Assembly (NCBI GenBank): GCA_949130485.1
Contig: OX422183.1
Location: forward strand, 5,014,136 to 5,078,135
DNA length: 64,000 nt
Reading direction: 5' to 3'
Source of the DNA: Agelas oroides
Lineage: Eukaryota; Porifera; Demospongiae; Agelasida; Agelasidae
A model generated the notes under the pieces. It was not told the DNA's origin, did not search any database, and was given only the letters and a program-made list of their open reading frames with translations. How positions within the stretch are numbered: position 1 is the stretch's first letter; every line of letters starts with the position of its first letter. Positions 45,625-56,728 of the stretch are shown piece after piece. Both the position numbers and the translations under genes were made by a program.

Positions 45625-45640
<16 letters not shown>
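45419..45640. repeat. Fold-back family copies with a direct duplication
   Basis: gggaaaaaggctacactctg plus tgagttcatataata occurs twice (about 45508-45543 and 45593-45628), each preceded by a tagcctcat...cccagg start. They are two members of the CCTGGG/CCCAGG end family seen at 17.1 kb. Confidence 0.7.
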
Positions 45641-47186
<1,546 letters not shown>

Positions 47187-47570
47187 AAGAAGTTTTTTTT
47201 TTTTTTGAAAGATTTATTTCACCAAATGATGAAAGGGATATGAGCATGAGGTACCACACCTATATGTAGGCTCATCCCAGAAATAAAAAAATAAAAAACA
47301 ACAACAACAACAAAAAACACAACCTAGACTGTAATACAAAGACAAATATTTTCTAAACAAGACAGGATTCTGAGCAGAAATAACAAAATTAGGAAGGGAA
47401 TTCCATGCAGGCACAACACGGTTAAAAAAGAGAACTTAAAAACAGTTAGTTAGGCAGAATTGAATCTGTAACTTCTGGTTGTGACTGGATCTAGTTCTTA
47501 AACAAAGACCGGGTGAGAAATAATATGTCTACATCAGTGAAACCATTTATGTACTTGTACCTTGATCGTT
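47187..47570 (-). mobile_element. LINE 3' end, part split from 49.8 kb
   Basis: On the minus strand: RYKYINGFTDVDILFLTR, then VPAWNSLPNFVISAQNPVLF, the usual C-terminus of CR1/L2-like LINE ORF2. It is followed by an (ACA)n/A-rich tail and ends at the T-run 47191-47204, read as poly-A on the minus strand. A better match to its upstream part lies at 49795-49925. Confidence 0.7.
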
Positions 47571-48252
47571 CCGCCAGTGACAATATACGGACAATTATTG
47601 AAAAACGGAAAGTGTATACGTGCAGAAATTCCAACGTTTAATTAACGGCACCTTGTCTTCCGGTGAGTTTTCAAGGACTCCTACCAACAAGGGAGAAGCT
47701 GTAGGCGCTCACTCTGCCAGCGGTTTTATAGATAAATGAGTCTACTATCGAGATCCAACGTTTCAAGTTGTAGCCTCTTACCGCTTCGTGTAGGGGAGCC
47801 GTTGTACACGAACGGTTCGATCGCACCCCGTGCAACAGGAGTGCGGTTTTTTGTTGCACGTTTTTGTTCTCCCCCCCTGAGCTGCATGAAACAGGTACCA
47901 TTCGAAAGCACTGGAACAGGGCTACAAAATATGCAAAAACTAGGCGTGTACACGAACTAGGGTCTGGGATATACGCGCTGGTATGCGGACTGAAAAATTG
48001 CAGTAACGTCTTCAACTTGGATAATAGCTGACAGTACAAAAAAGACAAAACACACATGCCAGTTCTAACACTGCACATGCCTTTCATACTCCATATAAAA
48101 GGTAAGACAAAGATGCTGGAGTGTAAAGAATCATCCTAGCCTTTTGTAGAGCACCAGGGCATGAGCAGAAGTGGGGGACGGGGACAAGATCAAGGTAAAG
48201 ATACATATAGTCTTGTCATGTGGAAACTCTCTGAAGAAGTGAAAATAGAATG

Positions 48253-48327
<75 letters not shown>

Positions 48328-49720
48328 CGTGTGTGTGTGTGTGTGCGCGTGCACGTGTGTGTGTGTGTGCGTGCACATGTGTGTGTGCGTGTGTGTGTGT
48401 GTACGTGTGGGTGGGTGTGGGTGGGGGGGAGGGGGGAGCATATACATGTTTATAATTCTATTCTTGATTTGTGGGTGCCATCACTGGTCTCCTCTCCATA
48501 GCTACTCCGTCCACAGCAAGTCCCTAGAGCATGACAGAGCATTGAAAGGATCTTGCACCACCAAATTTTCAAACAGTCACAGAATCACAAATTCTTTTCC
48601 TAGCTATGCAAAATGTACCCAACTGATATATAGTTTGCAAGAACGGAGGGGAAATGCCTGGAAGATTTTATCGCATGCATGTTCAAAGTGTCTACAGGGA
48701 GGAACTCCAAAGCATCTTGAGGCATGGATAATTTGGCAATGTTCGTCCAACGGCTAGCTAGAAGATGAAGTATTTACAAAGTGAATTATTGCTTGGGACA
48801 AAGAACAAGTGGTTCTGTTCCCAGGCCTTTTCCTAGCTTTTGCCTTTGGACTTGACTTGTACTCAAATGTGACAAAAGCTGGAAAGAGCCTCAGAACATG
48901 GCAGTATGTTTCAGTGCCAGGAAATAGCAAAAAAAAAAAAAAAAAGAGTAACACACAAAATCATTAGGCTTTTGCTTCTGTAGCTTTGTCCTTTATAAAT
49001 AAACTCGGTCTTTATGTTTCCCAGCTTTACAGCTTCCCAACTCGGCGTAATTCTCTCTTTTAAAAACCTAACTCATCATGCTAAACGCACTCAACTAGTA
49101 ATTTACAGAGGCTCAGAGGCTTACCGCTGAAATAACTGCTGCAAATCACTTTGGCACTGCCCAGGATGGCTTTGCACGTCCTTCAGATGCTCTTAGCACA
49201 GAGCACAGCGACTCTGAGTGTCGTTACAAGTGCTTTTACGAACGCTGGCCGACATATCCTCACCACGTGGTGACTGAGTATTTTACAATTTTTGGGTCCG
49301 CATACCAGCGCATATATCCCAGACCCTAGTTCGTGTACACGCCTAGTTTTTGCATATTTTGTAGCCCTATTCCAGTGCTTTCGAATGGTACCTGTTTCAT
49401 GCAGCTCAGGGGGGGCCAACAAAAACGTGCAACAAAAAACCGCACCCCTCTTGCACGCGGTGCGATCGAACCGTTTGTGTACAACGGCTTCCCTACACAA
49501 AGCGGTAAGAGGCTATAACTTGAAACGTTGGATCTCGATAGTAGACTCATTGATCTATAAAACCGCTGGCAGAGTGAGCGCCTACATCTTCGATCTTCTT
49601 GGCAAGAGACTTTGAAAACTCACCGGAAGACAAGGTGCCGTTAATTAAACATTGGAATGCGCCTGCGTTTTTACTTCCTGTTTTTCAATAATTCCCCGTA
49701 TACTTGTCACTGGCGGAACG
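47571..49720. mobile_element. Long inverted-repeat element of about 2.15 kb
   Basis: Arms of roughly 430 bp: the left arm (47571-48002) and the inverted right arm (49283-49720) share cgttccgccagtgacaa at the tips, then taattaacggcaccttgtct, gttggatctcgatag, and tgcaacaaaaaaccgcac. The middle carries a (TG)n tract and unique sequence without a recognisable transposase. No target duplication is visible. The frames inside the arms (e.g. CMKQVPFEST) match nothing known. Confidence 0.75.
48254..48410. repeat. (TG)n tract with CG/CA interruptions
   Basis: About 70 pure TG dinucleotide bases, then TGCG and TGCA variants, inside the inverted-repeat element. Confidence 0.95.
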
Positions 49721-49727
49721 ACTGCCC

Positions 49728-49794
49728 GACTGTGTGTATTGGGATTGGTGTCTCCTACGTTCCTCCAGAGACACCAATCCCAATACACACAGTC
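49728..49794. repeat. Perfect 27-bp hairpin
   Basis: Left arm 49728-49754 starts gactgtgtgtattggg, loop of 13 bases, right arm 49768-49794 ends cccaatacacacagtc. It is a perfect inverse directly beside the inverted-repeat element and interrupts the LINE frame. Confidence 0.9.
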
Positions 49795-49925
49795 AGGTCT
49801 CATATCTTGGTATCCTAGGATTGCCTTTGTCACATGCCCAAGCTTTTGAGTATCTTTCTTGGTGTGTGGGCTCCATACAGGTGATGCATATTCAAGTAAT
49901 GGAACCACAAGAGATTTTTATGATC
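49795..49925 (-). mobile_element. LINE fragment, upstream part
   Basis: On the minus strand: VPLLEYASPVWSPHTKKD, then KAILGYQDMR, typical of the region after the reverse transcriptase in CR1/Jockey-like LINEs. Same orientation as the fragment at 47187-47570; the inverted-repeat element and the hairpin sit between them. Confidence 0.75.
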
Positions 49926-50177
49926 ATATGACCAGAATGAATTTGCCCAGTTGGTATATGGCCCTACAATACATACTATATTGACCTTAGAACTTTGAAA
50001 AGTACCGTCATTACATTTCCGCGTTCGGTTAAGCGGGCAAGCGACGGGAAGCTGGGCGCGGGCCTGGGAACGAGGCTACGAACAGCGCTTGAAGCGACGA
50101 GAGCTGTGGTGAAGGAGCGGGAGATGTCAAGCCGGCCAGTGAGGGACGCGTGCACTAATTTTCACGTTGCTACGGTC

Positions 50178-51165
50178 ATGAAGATAATTCTGGTACTTGT
50201 AAGCTTGCTTCTTCCCTGGTACTGTGAGGTTGGAGAAGCACAGCTCATTGTACAAGTCAGGAGATACAACCAGAGCACTTCCTCTCCGTTCTCCTCTCTC
50301 CTGGAGTGTGATTATGATGTTGTGTCCACTTTATTTCACTGACCCCCAGGGCTTCTCTTTTGCTTGGTTTACGAAAACATATGCAAACATACCCTCAGAG
50401 GGCATCAGTGGAATACTGTACTACCCTAATCCGAGAGGTGCATGTTCAGAATTTGAACCTCCACCATATCTGCTGAACATTGTTAACACAACATGGTTTG
50501 CCATTGTCTATTACTACCCAGCTTGCACATTGGAGAAGATTTCTGCATTGAGGAATGCAGGATACAAATTGATGATCACTTACAGTTATGATAATCATTA
50601 CAGAGATTTAGACTACCATCACGGTGAAGTGGAAGCTACAGAATTTCCAATTTCACTTTTACCTGAAGACTATGTGCACTACTTGGTAACTCTGAATGCG
50701 ACATCTGTGAATGGTGATAGTTTGTTGGTTGTTTTCATGAGTGCTGATCCAACCACACAAATGGGGATTCAAGTTGCAATTGTAGTCTTCTTATGTTTGC
50801 TTGTCCTATTGTTGCCAATGGCATTGTGCATCTGCATTTTTGCTAACGTCTATCATGACAAGTACACAAGCGACAACTCTGCTATGCAAGGTCCACAAAC
50901 AGAATCAGAAGAGAGAGAGGATGGTAGAGAGAGTGGAAGAGAGAATCGTGAAATGCCTACCTTGCCACAAAGAGAGCATGTAGTTAGAGAATTTGACCCA
51001 GAAGTCGAGACCGATACTACTTGTACAATCTGTAGGGATGACTTCAGTACTGGGGACTCTCTGGAGGTGTTGCCACGTGACCATATCTTCCATTCAGCAT
51101 GCATTGAACAATGGTTGAGAGAAAAGCATGTGTGTCCTGTTTGCAGGAGCTATATCAACTATTAG
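50178..51165 (+). CDS. PA-TM-RING E3 ubiquitin ligase, Goliath/RNF13-like, RING altered
   Basis: Start at ATG 50178 because it opens a signal peptide (MKIILVLVSLLLPWYC); an in-frame ATG at 50124 would place extra residues before it. The frame must change once. A small intron ending cactgacccccag at 50351 fits, with a donor such as CAA|GTCAGG at 50258 (94 bases), giving AQLIVQ then GFSFAWFTKTY. A luminal protease-associated-like domain follows (GISGILYYPNPRGAC, FEPPPY), then one membrane span (IQVAIVVFLCLLVLLLPMAL), an acidic/Arg-rich linker, and a C-terminal RING-H2 (CTICRDDF, HIFHSACIEQWL, CPVC) to TAG 51165. The third zinc ligand is Arg (LPRDH for LPCxH, codon CGT at 51076), one base from Cys. 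Family members ubiquitinate endosomal and membrane targets; activity here is doubtful. Confidence 0.8.
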
Positions 51166-52038
51166 ACTATGGTATGCATAATATGCTTTGATCTTTTGAA
51201 GTTAATTAGGTATTTAAAATCAAGCAATTACTCCCGGGCAGGTCATTAAATGCTGTTTAGAAACCCAAGGTCATTAAAATGCTGTTTAGAAACCTAAGAA
51301 CTTTTTTGTTATTTTGCAATGGAAGGGCCGATTCTCCCCTGGCCTCACCAGGAGAGCTACTGCCAGCACTGTATAGAGCGCTCGTACTGTACTGAGTACT
51401 AGCACAACAGCCAAAGTGTCACACAAATCTCGAGTTTTATTCGTGCAGCTGTAGTTCTTACTTGGTGTGTGGAACCACGCACAGTTGGACAGCTTCCCAT
51501 CAGCTAGCCACTATCCTGACGGATGCCGACGATAATTTCACTTGCCAGGCGGTTGATCCAGGGATAGCGCTAGGACCAGTTTGTATTCGACGAGTCGTTG
51601 CCGCCACTCCCAGCGGAACTGGGATGCTAGGCGTTCAACTGCCAGTTCGGACCATTGTTTCATGGTCGCCAGCTTCCGAGAGCGGCTAGGTAGCAAGCTA
51701 GCTGCCCATCGGCATCATGGCCGAGCACCAGCAGCATCTTGGTTTCAAGTCGACGCGGGCGAAAGGCCTTTCGTCATCGATCCGACTCTGCCTCGACTGT
51801 AGAGCTGTTTCGGGGATCCTTTAGTGGCCTAAGCGTACTCAAATTCATCCTTTTCCAGTCAAAAAGCAGCAGCAACGCACAGCAACACAAGCTACGTCGA
51901 TTCAAAAATTCAAAAATGCAATACCGGAAACAGAAACCGCTTACATAATCCGCCCACGCACTATGGTATGAACCGTAGTATATCGCGCGAATCATACTAC
52001 AAATTCGCGCCCACAGTCTCGCGCCCATAGTCTAAGTC
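51166..52038. other. No gene recognised
   Basis: 3' flank of the RING gene, then GC-richer sequence at 51440-51800 with overlapping short frames in several phases that match nothing known. A short direct duplication (aaacc(c/t)aag(g/a)) lies at 51260-51300. Confidence 0.4.
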
Positions 52039-52182
52039 GGTTATTGCACTATGCCTCGGCTCTACGTTGTTTATAGAAACCTTCGCGATGTTACATAATC
52101 ACCTCGGGCTTCGCCCTCGTTGATTATGTAACATCCCTCAGGTTTCTAAAACAGCGTAGAGCCTCGTCATAGTGCAATAACC
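52039..52182. repeat. Fold-back element with a stem of about 62 bp
   Basis: ggttattgcactatgcctcg, gctctacgttgtttatagaaacc and gatgttacataatca are mirrored by tgattatgtaacatc, ggtttctaaaacagcgtagagc and cgtcatagtgcaataacc. The loop is ctcgggcttcgccctcgt. About 144 bp. Confidence 0.85.
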
Positions 52183-52870
52183 TATACGTAGCGACACTTC
52201 TGAACACCCCCTTCACTTCATCGCAAGTAGTGGTGCTGTCTTAGTATGCTATTTAAGTGTAGTGTGTTCTAAAAATAAATAAAAAAACAACTAGATGACC
52301 ATGCAGCTATATACATTTCAATGATTAATATTATTGATGCAGTGCTGATTCTGGAAGTCTTAGACCACACAAAGTTATCCAGTCTGTGTGTGGGTCAGTT
52401 TCACTGCACAACCTCCACTTCACTATATCCAGGCTTCTTATACTTGCATGTTTAGCCCTGCACGATGCATTTTGCTGCCTGTACAACTGGATTTGAGACA
52501 TTTTCTGCTTGAAAGGAAAAAATGGGTGGTTTTCCTGGTCATTTTTAAGTTACTTGTAGGCCCAGAAACAGAAAATTAACTCTGTTTGGTGTTATGAGGA
52601 CACCAAAGTCTAGTTGATACAATCCCATAAACAATCTTTCACTGCTTACAAGTGATATAAAAAATGAAACCACAAAAAGTCTCTAGACTGAACTCAACAC
52701 ACAAATACAGTCACTGCTGTTGTTGCTTACATACAGTACTAAATGTGTTCCTGATCTTTAATTGCTCCCGTGGGAAAGAGCCTGGATCTAAAGCCAACAC
52801 AAATACCCTGTCTTGCCTCATCCAATGAAATGTTCATAAGGTGATGTAATATTACGTGGTAGAAGAAACA
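52183..52870. other. No gene seen
   Basis: AT-rich sequence with short frames only; no domain recognised. Confidence 0.4.
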
Positions 52871-52879
52871 CCACCTGTT

Positions 52880-53327
52880 TAGCCTCGTTCCCAGGCCCGC
52901 GCCCAGCTTCCCGTCGCTTGCAGTACGGTTAAGCGGGAGAGGGCCTGGTACATTTCCTCACGCGAGTGACGTCACGGACAGGGCAAATTATGCGAACGTG
53001 GGCGTCATGTAAACCACAAAAAACTTCGCTCGCACGCACGCACTGGAGCGCGACTATTCTGAGTCGAAAGATAGCAGCGCACGAAGGCGCCTTTATGTCG
53101 CTATTCACGAGACAGTCGGGAGGACAGAGTTTTACCAAGCCAAAACAGTGAAGACACACACCAGCAATCAGTGAGCAATTTAGTCGTGCTCGCCCATGTT
53201 CAATTAAAGTCTTTCTACCGCCTTTCTACCCGTGACGTCACTCACGTGAGAAAATGTACCAGGCCCTCTCCCGCTTAACTGTACTGCAAGCGACGGGAAG
53301 CTGGGCGCGGGCCTGGGAACGAGGCTA
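52880..53327. mobile_element. MITE with 9-bp target duplication (Mutator-like)
   Basis: Starts tagcctcgttcccaggcc and ends with the inverse ggcctgggaacgaggcta. The arms extend about 105 bases through gcttcccgtcgcttgcagta, gttaagcgggagagggcctg and gtgacgtcac. ccacctgtt stands on both sides (52871-52879 and 53328-53336). 448 bp, non-coding. A fragment of the same end lies at about 50020-50080. Confidence 0.85.
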
Positions 53328-53553
53328 CCACCTGTTACTATAGAAACAAGGGTAAATATAGAATATTGGACAAAAACCCTATAAATGGACCACACCTTGA
53401 ATCCTGACTCAAAATGTGGGACCTCTTCCATGAGAGTTTGTCTGTTGTCCTTCCCAACTCTTCCACAACTCTTTCATGTTTGGTGTTGCCCAACCATTTA
53501 AAGCACTTGGAATTGAGAGTCTAAATGTAGCTACAAGAAACCCCACTGATCAA

Positions 53554-54158
53554 GGGAAAAGTGGCCTGGTATCCATGTGCGAACGATTCCGGAAATCTTC
53601 TGCGAACGAGTCCGATTATGGACAAGTTACACGTGGTTATTATGCGGAGAAATAACCAAACTAGGTATACGGCTTGCAGTGTGGCAGCTGTATTTACGCG
53701 GCGATGGCTTCCATTATCAGAGACACAAGGGGTGACACGACAAGGACTACGCTACAGCCATCGCCGGTTCCACCGTCACTGTGCTTGTGCCTTGTAGTTG
53801 AAAATAAACGGCAGAGTCTCGTAGCAGATGGACTTACCAAATCCCGTGGGTAGCCATAGGAATACGTCTTTACCATCGTAGATACATTTGATCGCATCCA
53901 GCTGCTCTGCTTTCAACATGAAATCTCCCCTTCCAATACAACAAAGAGCGAACTTGGGCGCTTTATTAAAATCCTCGCTTTATTAAAATCCTCGCTTTTA
54001 CCTGCCATGTTCGCGGGATAAGCTTGAGACGGACGTGCTTCGGAGCTATACGCCAGTATACGGTAAAGATTAACGGTTCGTAAACGATGGTATACGATAC
54101 CCCATTTCATGGGGTTTTTTGCGCATGCGCAAACAGTGGATACCAGGCCACTTTTCCC
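53554..54158. mobile_element. Inverted-repeat element carrying a RecQ fragment
   Basis: Starts gggaaaagtggcctggtatc (53554) and ends with the inverse gataccaggccacttttccc (54158). The ends are 22 bases perfect. Between them lies part of a RecQ-like helicase on the minus strand. No target duplication was found. Confidence 0.7.
53694..53925 (-). pseudogene. RecQ-like DNA helicase fragment, frameshifted
   Basis: Minus strand from about 53919: MLKAEQLDAIKCIYDGKDVF, then LWLPTGFGKSICYETLPF with the Walker A motif. A frame change follows, then SVVLVVSPLVSLIMEAIAA (motif Ia region) and a stop at 53694. Only the N-terminal part of the ATPase core is present and the frame is broken. Upstream, a 19-base phrase (aagcgaggattttaata) is tandemly duplicated at about 53960-54000. 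Helicase origin is clear; it is not a working gene. Confidence 0.8.
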
Positions 54159-54855
54159 TCCTCCCACGTGGCACATGACTGCCAGCCTTGTCAAAAACCT
54201 TGTGCACCCTCACACCCATTGCGACTTTGTCCCTTGAGTTATTTTTGTAGCTTGCACCCACTGTCCTAAGAATTTTAGTTATCATGTAACTGTGTCCTAT
54301 GTCCTCTGGTAGCAGACACTGTACAAGTATTGCTTTTACTATGCTACCTTGTTTCAAGTTGTTTGTGTGGTCTTTGGCATTGCTACCACATCAAGTCTCA
54401 GGCCATCAAAAGGTCAAGTGAGGGAGGGCCTAAAAGGAGACTGAACATTCGATCACTGTGTACAACTAGTGTCATGAGTTAACAAAGTAGAGTTACTATT
54501 AGTAGCTACATTCAGTCAATCTTGGGTCAGTCAACAATCATCAGACAGATTGTTTTCAGAATCACGCAGGGGAAGGAAGGGTCTGGTGATATTTCTGTGT
54601 CCTATGCTGCGGTTGATGAGTACCCAATCAAGATTGCAGAGATAAATAGATACACTCTGCTACCGTAAACCATTCAGTTATACATTCTGCTGTCTATCAA
54701 GCAGACTTCCAGAGTCAAAAATCGCTTGAACTTCCAACTACCCCAAACAGTAGGCAAGTACTAAAGCTCTTTTCAAGAGCTAGCATTGTGCAACATCTTC
54801 CTTGTGACTGCATTGGACACCTACCAAGCATCACCAGACCCTTCCCTGTGCATGA
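54159..54855. other. No gene seen; weak hairpin with a shared core motif
   Basis: At 54545-54600 atcatcagac and gtctggtgat flank ttttcagaatcacgcagggg. The same core (cagtatcacgcacggggaagg) is the loop of the hairpin at 56220-56320. Otherwise nothing is recognised. Confidence 0.4.
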
Positions 54856-54858
54856 TAA

Positions 54859-55191
54859 GGCCCTTCCAACTGGTATTCCTGTTTCTGGTCAGGGGTTTTC
54901 CCTGGCAATGACACGGGAAGATACTTATCAACCTAGAAACCAAGTACTTCCACACAAAACACTAAAGTTCACTAACACCATACACAACAGCCAAGTGAGA
55001 TACCTACAAAAAGTCACAAAAGGAATGAATAAAACGTACTGAAGCCAACATGACAGACACCTTTCCTATTTTGCTTAGTTTGCTTAGTTTGCTAGGCTGA
55101 TGGCAATCGATTTACAACTCACCACAAATTCACCATACTGCGCATGCGCAGAAGTTGAGTTGCTGAAACAGGAATACCAGTTGGAAGGGCC
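54859..55191. mobile_element. PIF/Harbinger-like MITE
   Basis: Termini ggcccttccaactggtattc and the inverse gaataccagttggaagggcc (27-bp arms including cctgtttc/gaaacagg). TAA lies on both sides (54856-54858 and 55192-55194), a 3-bp duplication typical of PIF/Harbinger. 333 bp, non-coding. Confidence 0.85.
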
Positions 55192-55468
55192 TAATGAAAG
55201 CACATGTACACTTGTGACTAGCGACTAGCTACATATATCAAGAAACTAAATGTGCTTTACAATGTTGCTCAAGTCACAAAGCCATGGTGGATATTTGCCA
55301 AAGTCATAGCCAAAATGAGTCGCCAGTTGGCAGTTAGTCTATCAAGCTAGAACATCTCTCATTGGAGGTGGATGAGAGATGGTCAATAGACTACTGAGCA
55401 ATCACAGTCAAACTTAGGTAGTCACAATTGTGACACCAGTCACAAACATATTAACGTTGAAACACTGC

Positions 55469-55538
55469 ACATGTGTAGTCTGAACCCCAGACCCTTCTGG
55501 CTGAGGCCTGAAGGGTCTGGGGTCCAGACAAGCACATG
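55469..55538. repeat. Hairpin with a 20-bp stem, extended
   Basis: gtctgaaccccagacccttc (55478-55497) pairs with gaagggtctggggtccagac (55510-55529) with one mismatch around a 12-base loop. cacatgtg and acatgtgg extend it outside a small bulge. It resembles a precursor-microRNA fold but may be a MITE. Confidence 0.7.
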
Positions 55539-56219
55539 TGGGAGTGATCTCTCCTTGACGCAGGTCCATTGGATCAAACACATTCCGCACTGAGCGCTGA
55601 CCACCCCCCATCATGTGATTTCCTAACAATCAGGTAGCAAACTATGTTACCTGGTTCTCTTCTCTGCAAGTTCTTGCCTCCAATCTCTGGTACCAAAGGT
55701 GGACATAGTGCTCCTGCAGTGGAGTTCCAGAACCTGTTACTGTCTGTCATAATCCACCATACCCTACATACAGCTACATAGGATTCGCTCTTTTGTGTTT
55801 TCCTGCACCGATACTGGCATACACGCTCGTGAAATTGTAAGGGGAATTCCCACATTAGATGACGTATCCAATGAGCTCACAAAGAGGGTGGGGCCAGTTT
55901 GCCACAAAAACAAAGGTGTTCTGACGCCAGTGCTCACATACACGTCTTAGTGTGAACGTTTAAAGCCAAGTTTATAAGCTATAGATCGTACTGACTTGTA
56001 GCTGTAACGTTGACAACAACTCAGAACTACAGGGCCTACTCACATCATTAGTAAGTTGTCCACATAACATTGTCATTGTTCGTTGATGCAGGCAACAGAT
56101 GGGAAACTGAACTGTTTTCTTTTGTACGTGCTATAAGAATTATTAAATATCCGCTAGTAATCCATGCAGTGAGTGAGTTTCATACAAAACAAACAAGGGT
56201 GCACAGGGAGTCTACTGAG
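55539..56219. other. No gene seen upstream of the 2A gene
   Basis: Short frames, no domain. It may hold the promoter and a non-coding first exon of the gene that starts at 56729; I see no convincing core-promoter motif. Confidence 0.35.
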
Positions 56220-56320
56220 TCGCAAGCCAGACCCAACCAACCTCCGCGCGGATCGCTTTCAGTATCACGCACGGGGAAGGAAAGCGATCCGCACTGGGGC
56301 TGGTTGGGTCTTGCTTGCGA
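56220..56320. repeat. Hairpin with a 41-bp stem
   Basis: tcgcaagccagacccaacca plus gcggatcgctttc pairs with gaaagcgatccgc plus tggttgggtcttgcttgcga with about six mismatches; the loop is agtatcacgcacggggaag. Confidence 0.8.
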
Positions 56321-56327
56321 GATGACA

Positions 56328-56571
56328 GTCTACATGGTCTAGCCCTACCCAAATTTGCTTCATCACAAGATGTGTCAGCCATGTCATCAGACATTCGTAC
56401 AAATTACCTTAAAAGCAGGATGAAGTTATTACTAAGCTACTGCATGTACTCTTAACAGTACAGTAGCTAATAACTTCATCCTGCTTTTAAGGTAATTTGT
56501 ACAAATGTCTGATGACATGGCTGACACATCTTGTGATGAGGCAAATTTGGGTAGGGCTAGACCATGTAGAC
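56328..56571. repeat. Near-perfect palindrome, arms of about 112 bp
   Basis: Left arm 56328-56442 (gtctacatggtctagcccta, ... gcaggatgaagttatt) and right arm 56461-56571 (aataacttcatcctgc, ... tagggctagaccatgtagac) differ by a 4-base gap and one or two bases. The 18-base loop catgtactcttaacagta is repeated directly after the right arm (56575-56592). Confidence 0.9.
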
Positions 56572-56690
56572 TTCATGTACTCTTAACAGTATCTTGAGAT
56601 TAGGCTCATGCAACTAGCTACACTCAACAACTTTATAAGAGAGTTTATGTACAGTCTCTTTGCGAAGTGACTGTGCTGATAATCATTTTT

Positions 56691-56715
56691 GCTTTCTTTA
56701 CAGCTTTCTTTACAG
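56691..56715 (+). promoter_or_regulatory. Tandemly duplicated 3' splice site before the start codon
   Basis: ctttctttacag occurs twice in a row (56692-56703 and 56704-56715), giving two equal acceptors 12 bases apart, 13 bases upstream of ATG 56729. It implies a 5' UTR intron. Confidence 0.6.
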
Positions 56716-56728
56716 TGACAAGCTGATC

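Noticed and set aside
52966-53151. Short frames inside the 448-bp MITE
   Set aside because: They overlap on both strands within a non-autonomous element and resemble nothing known.
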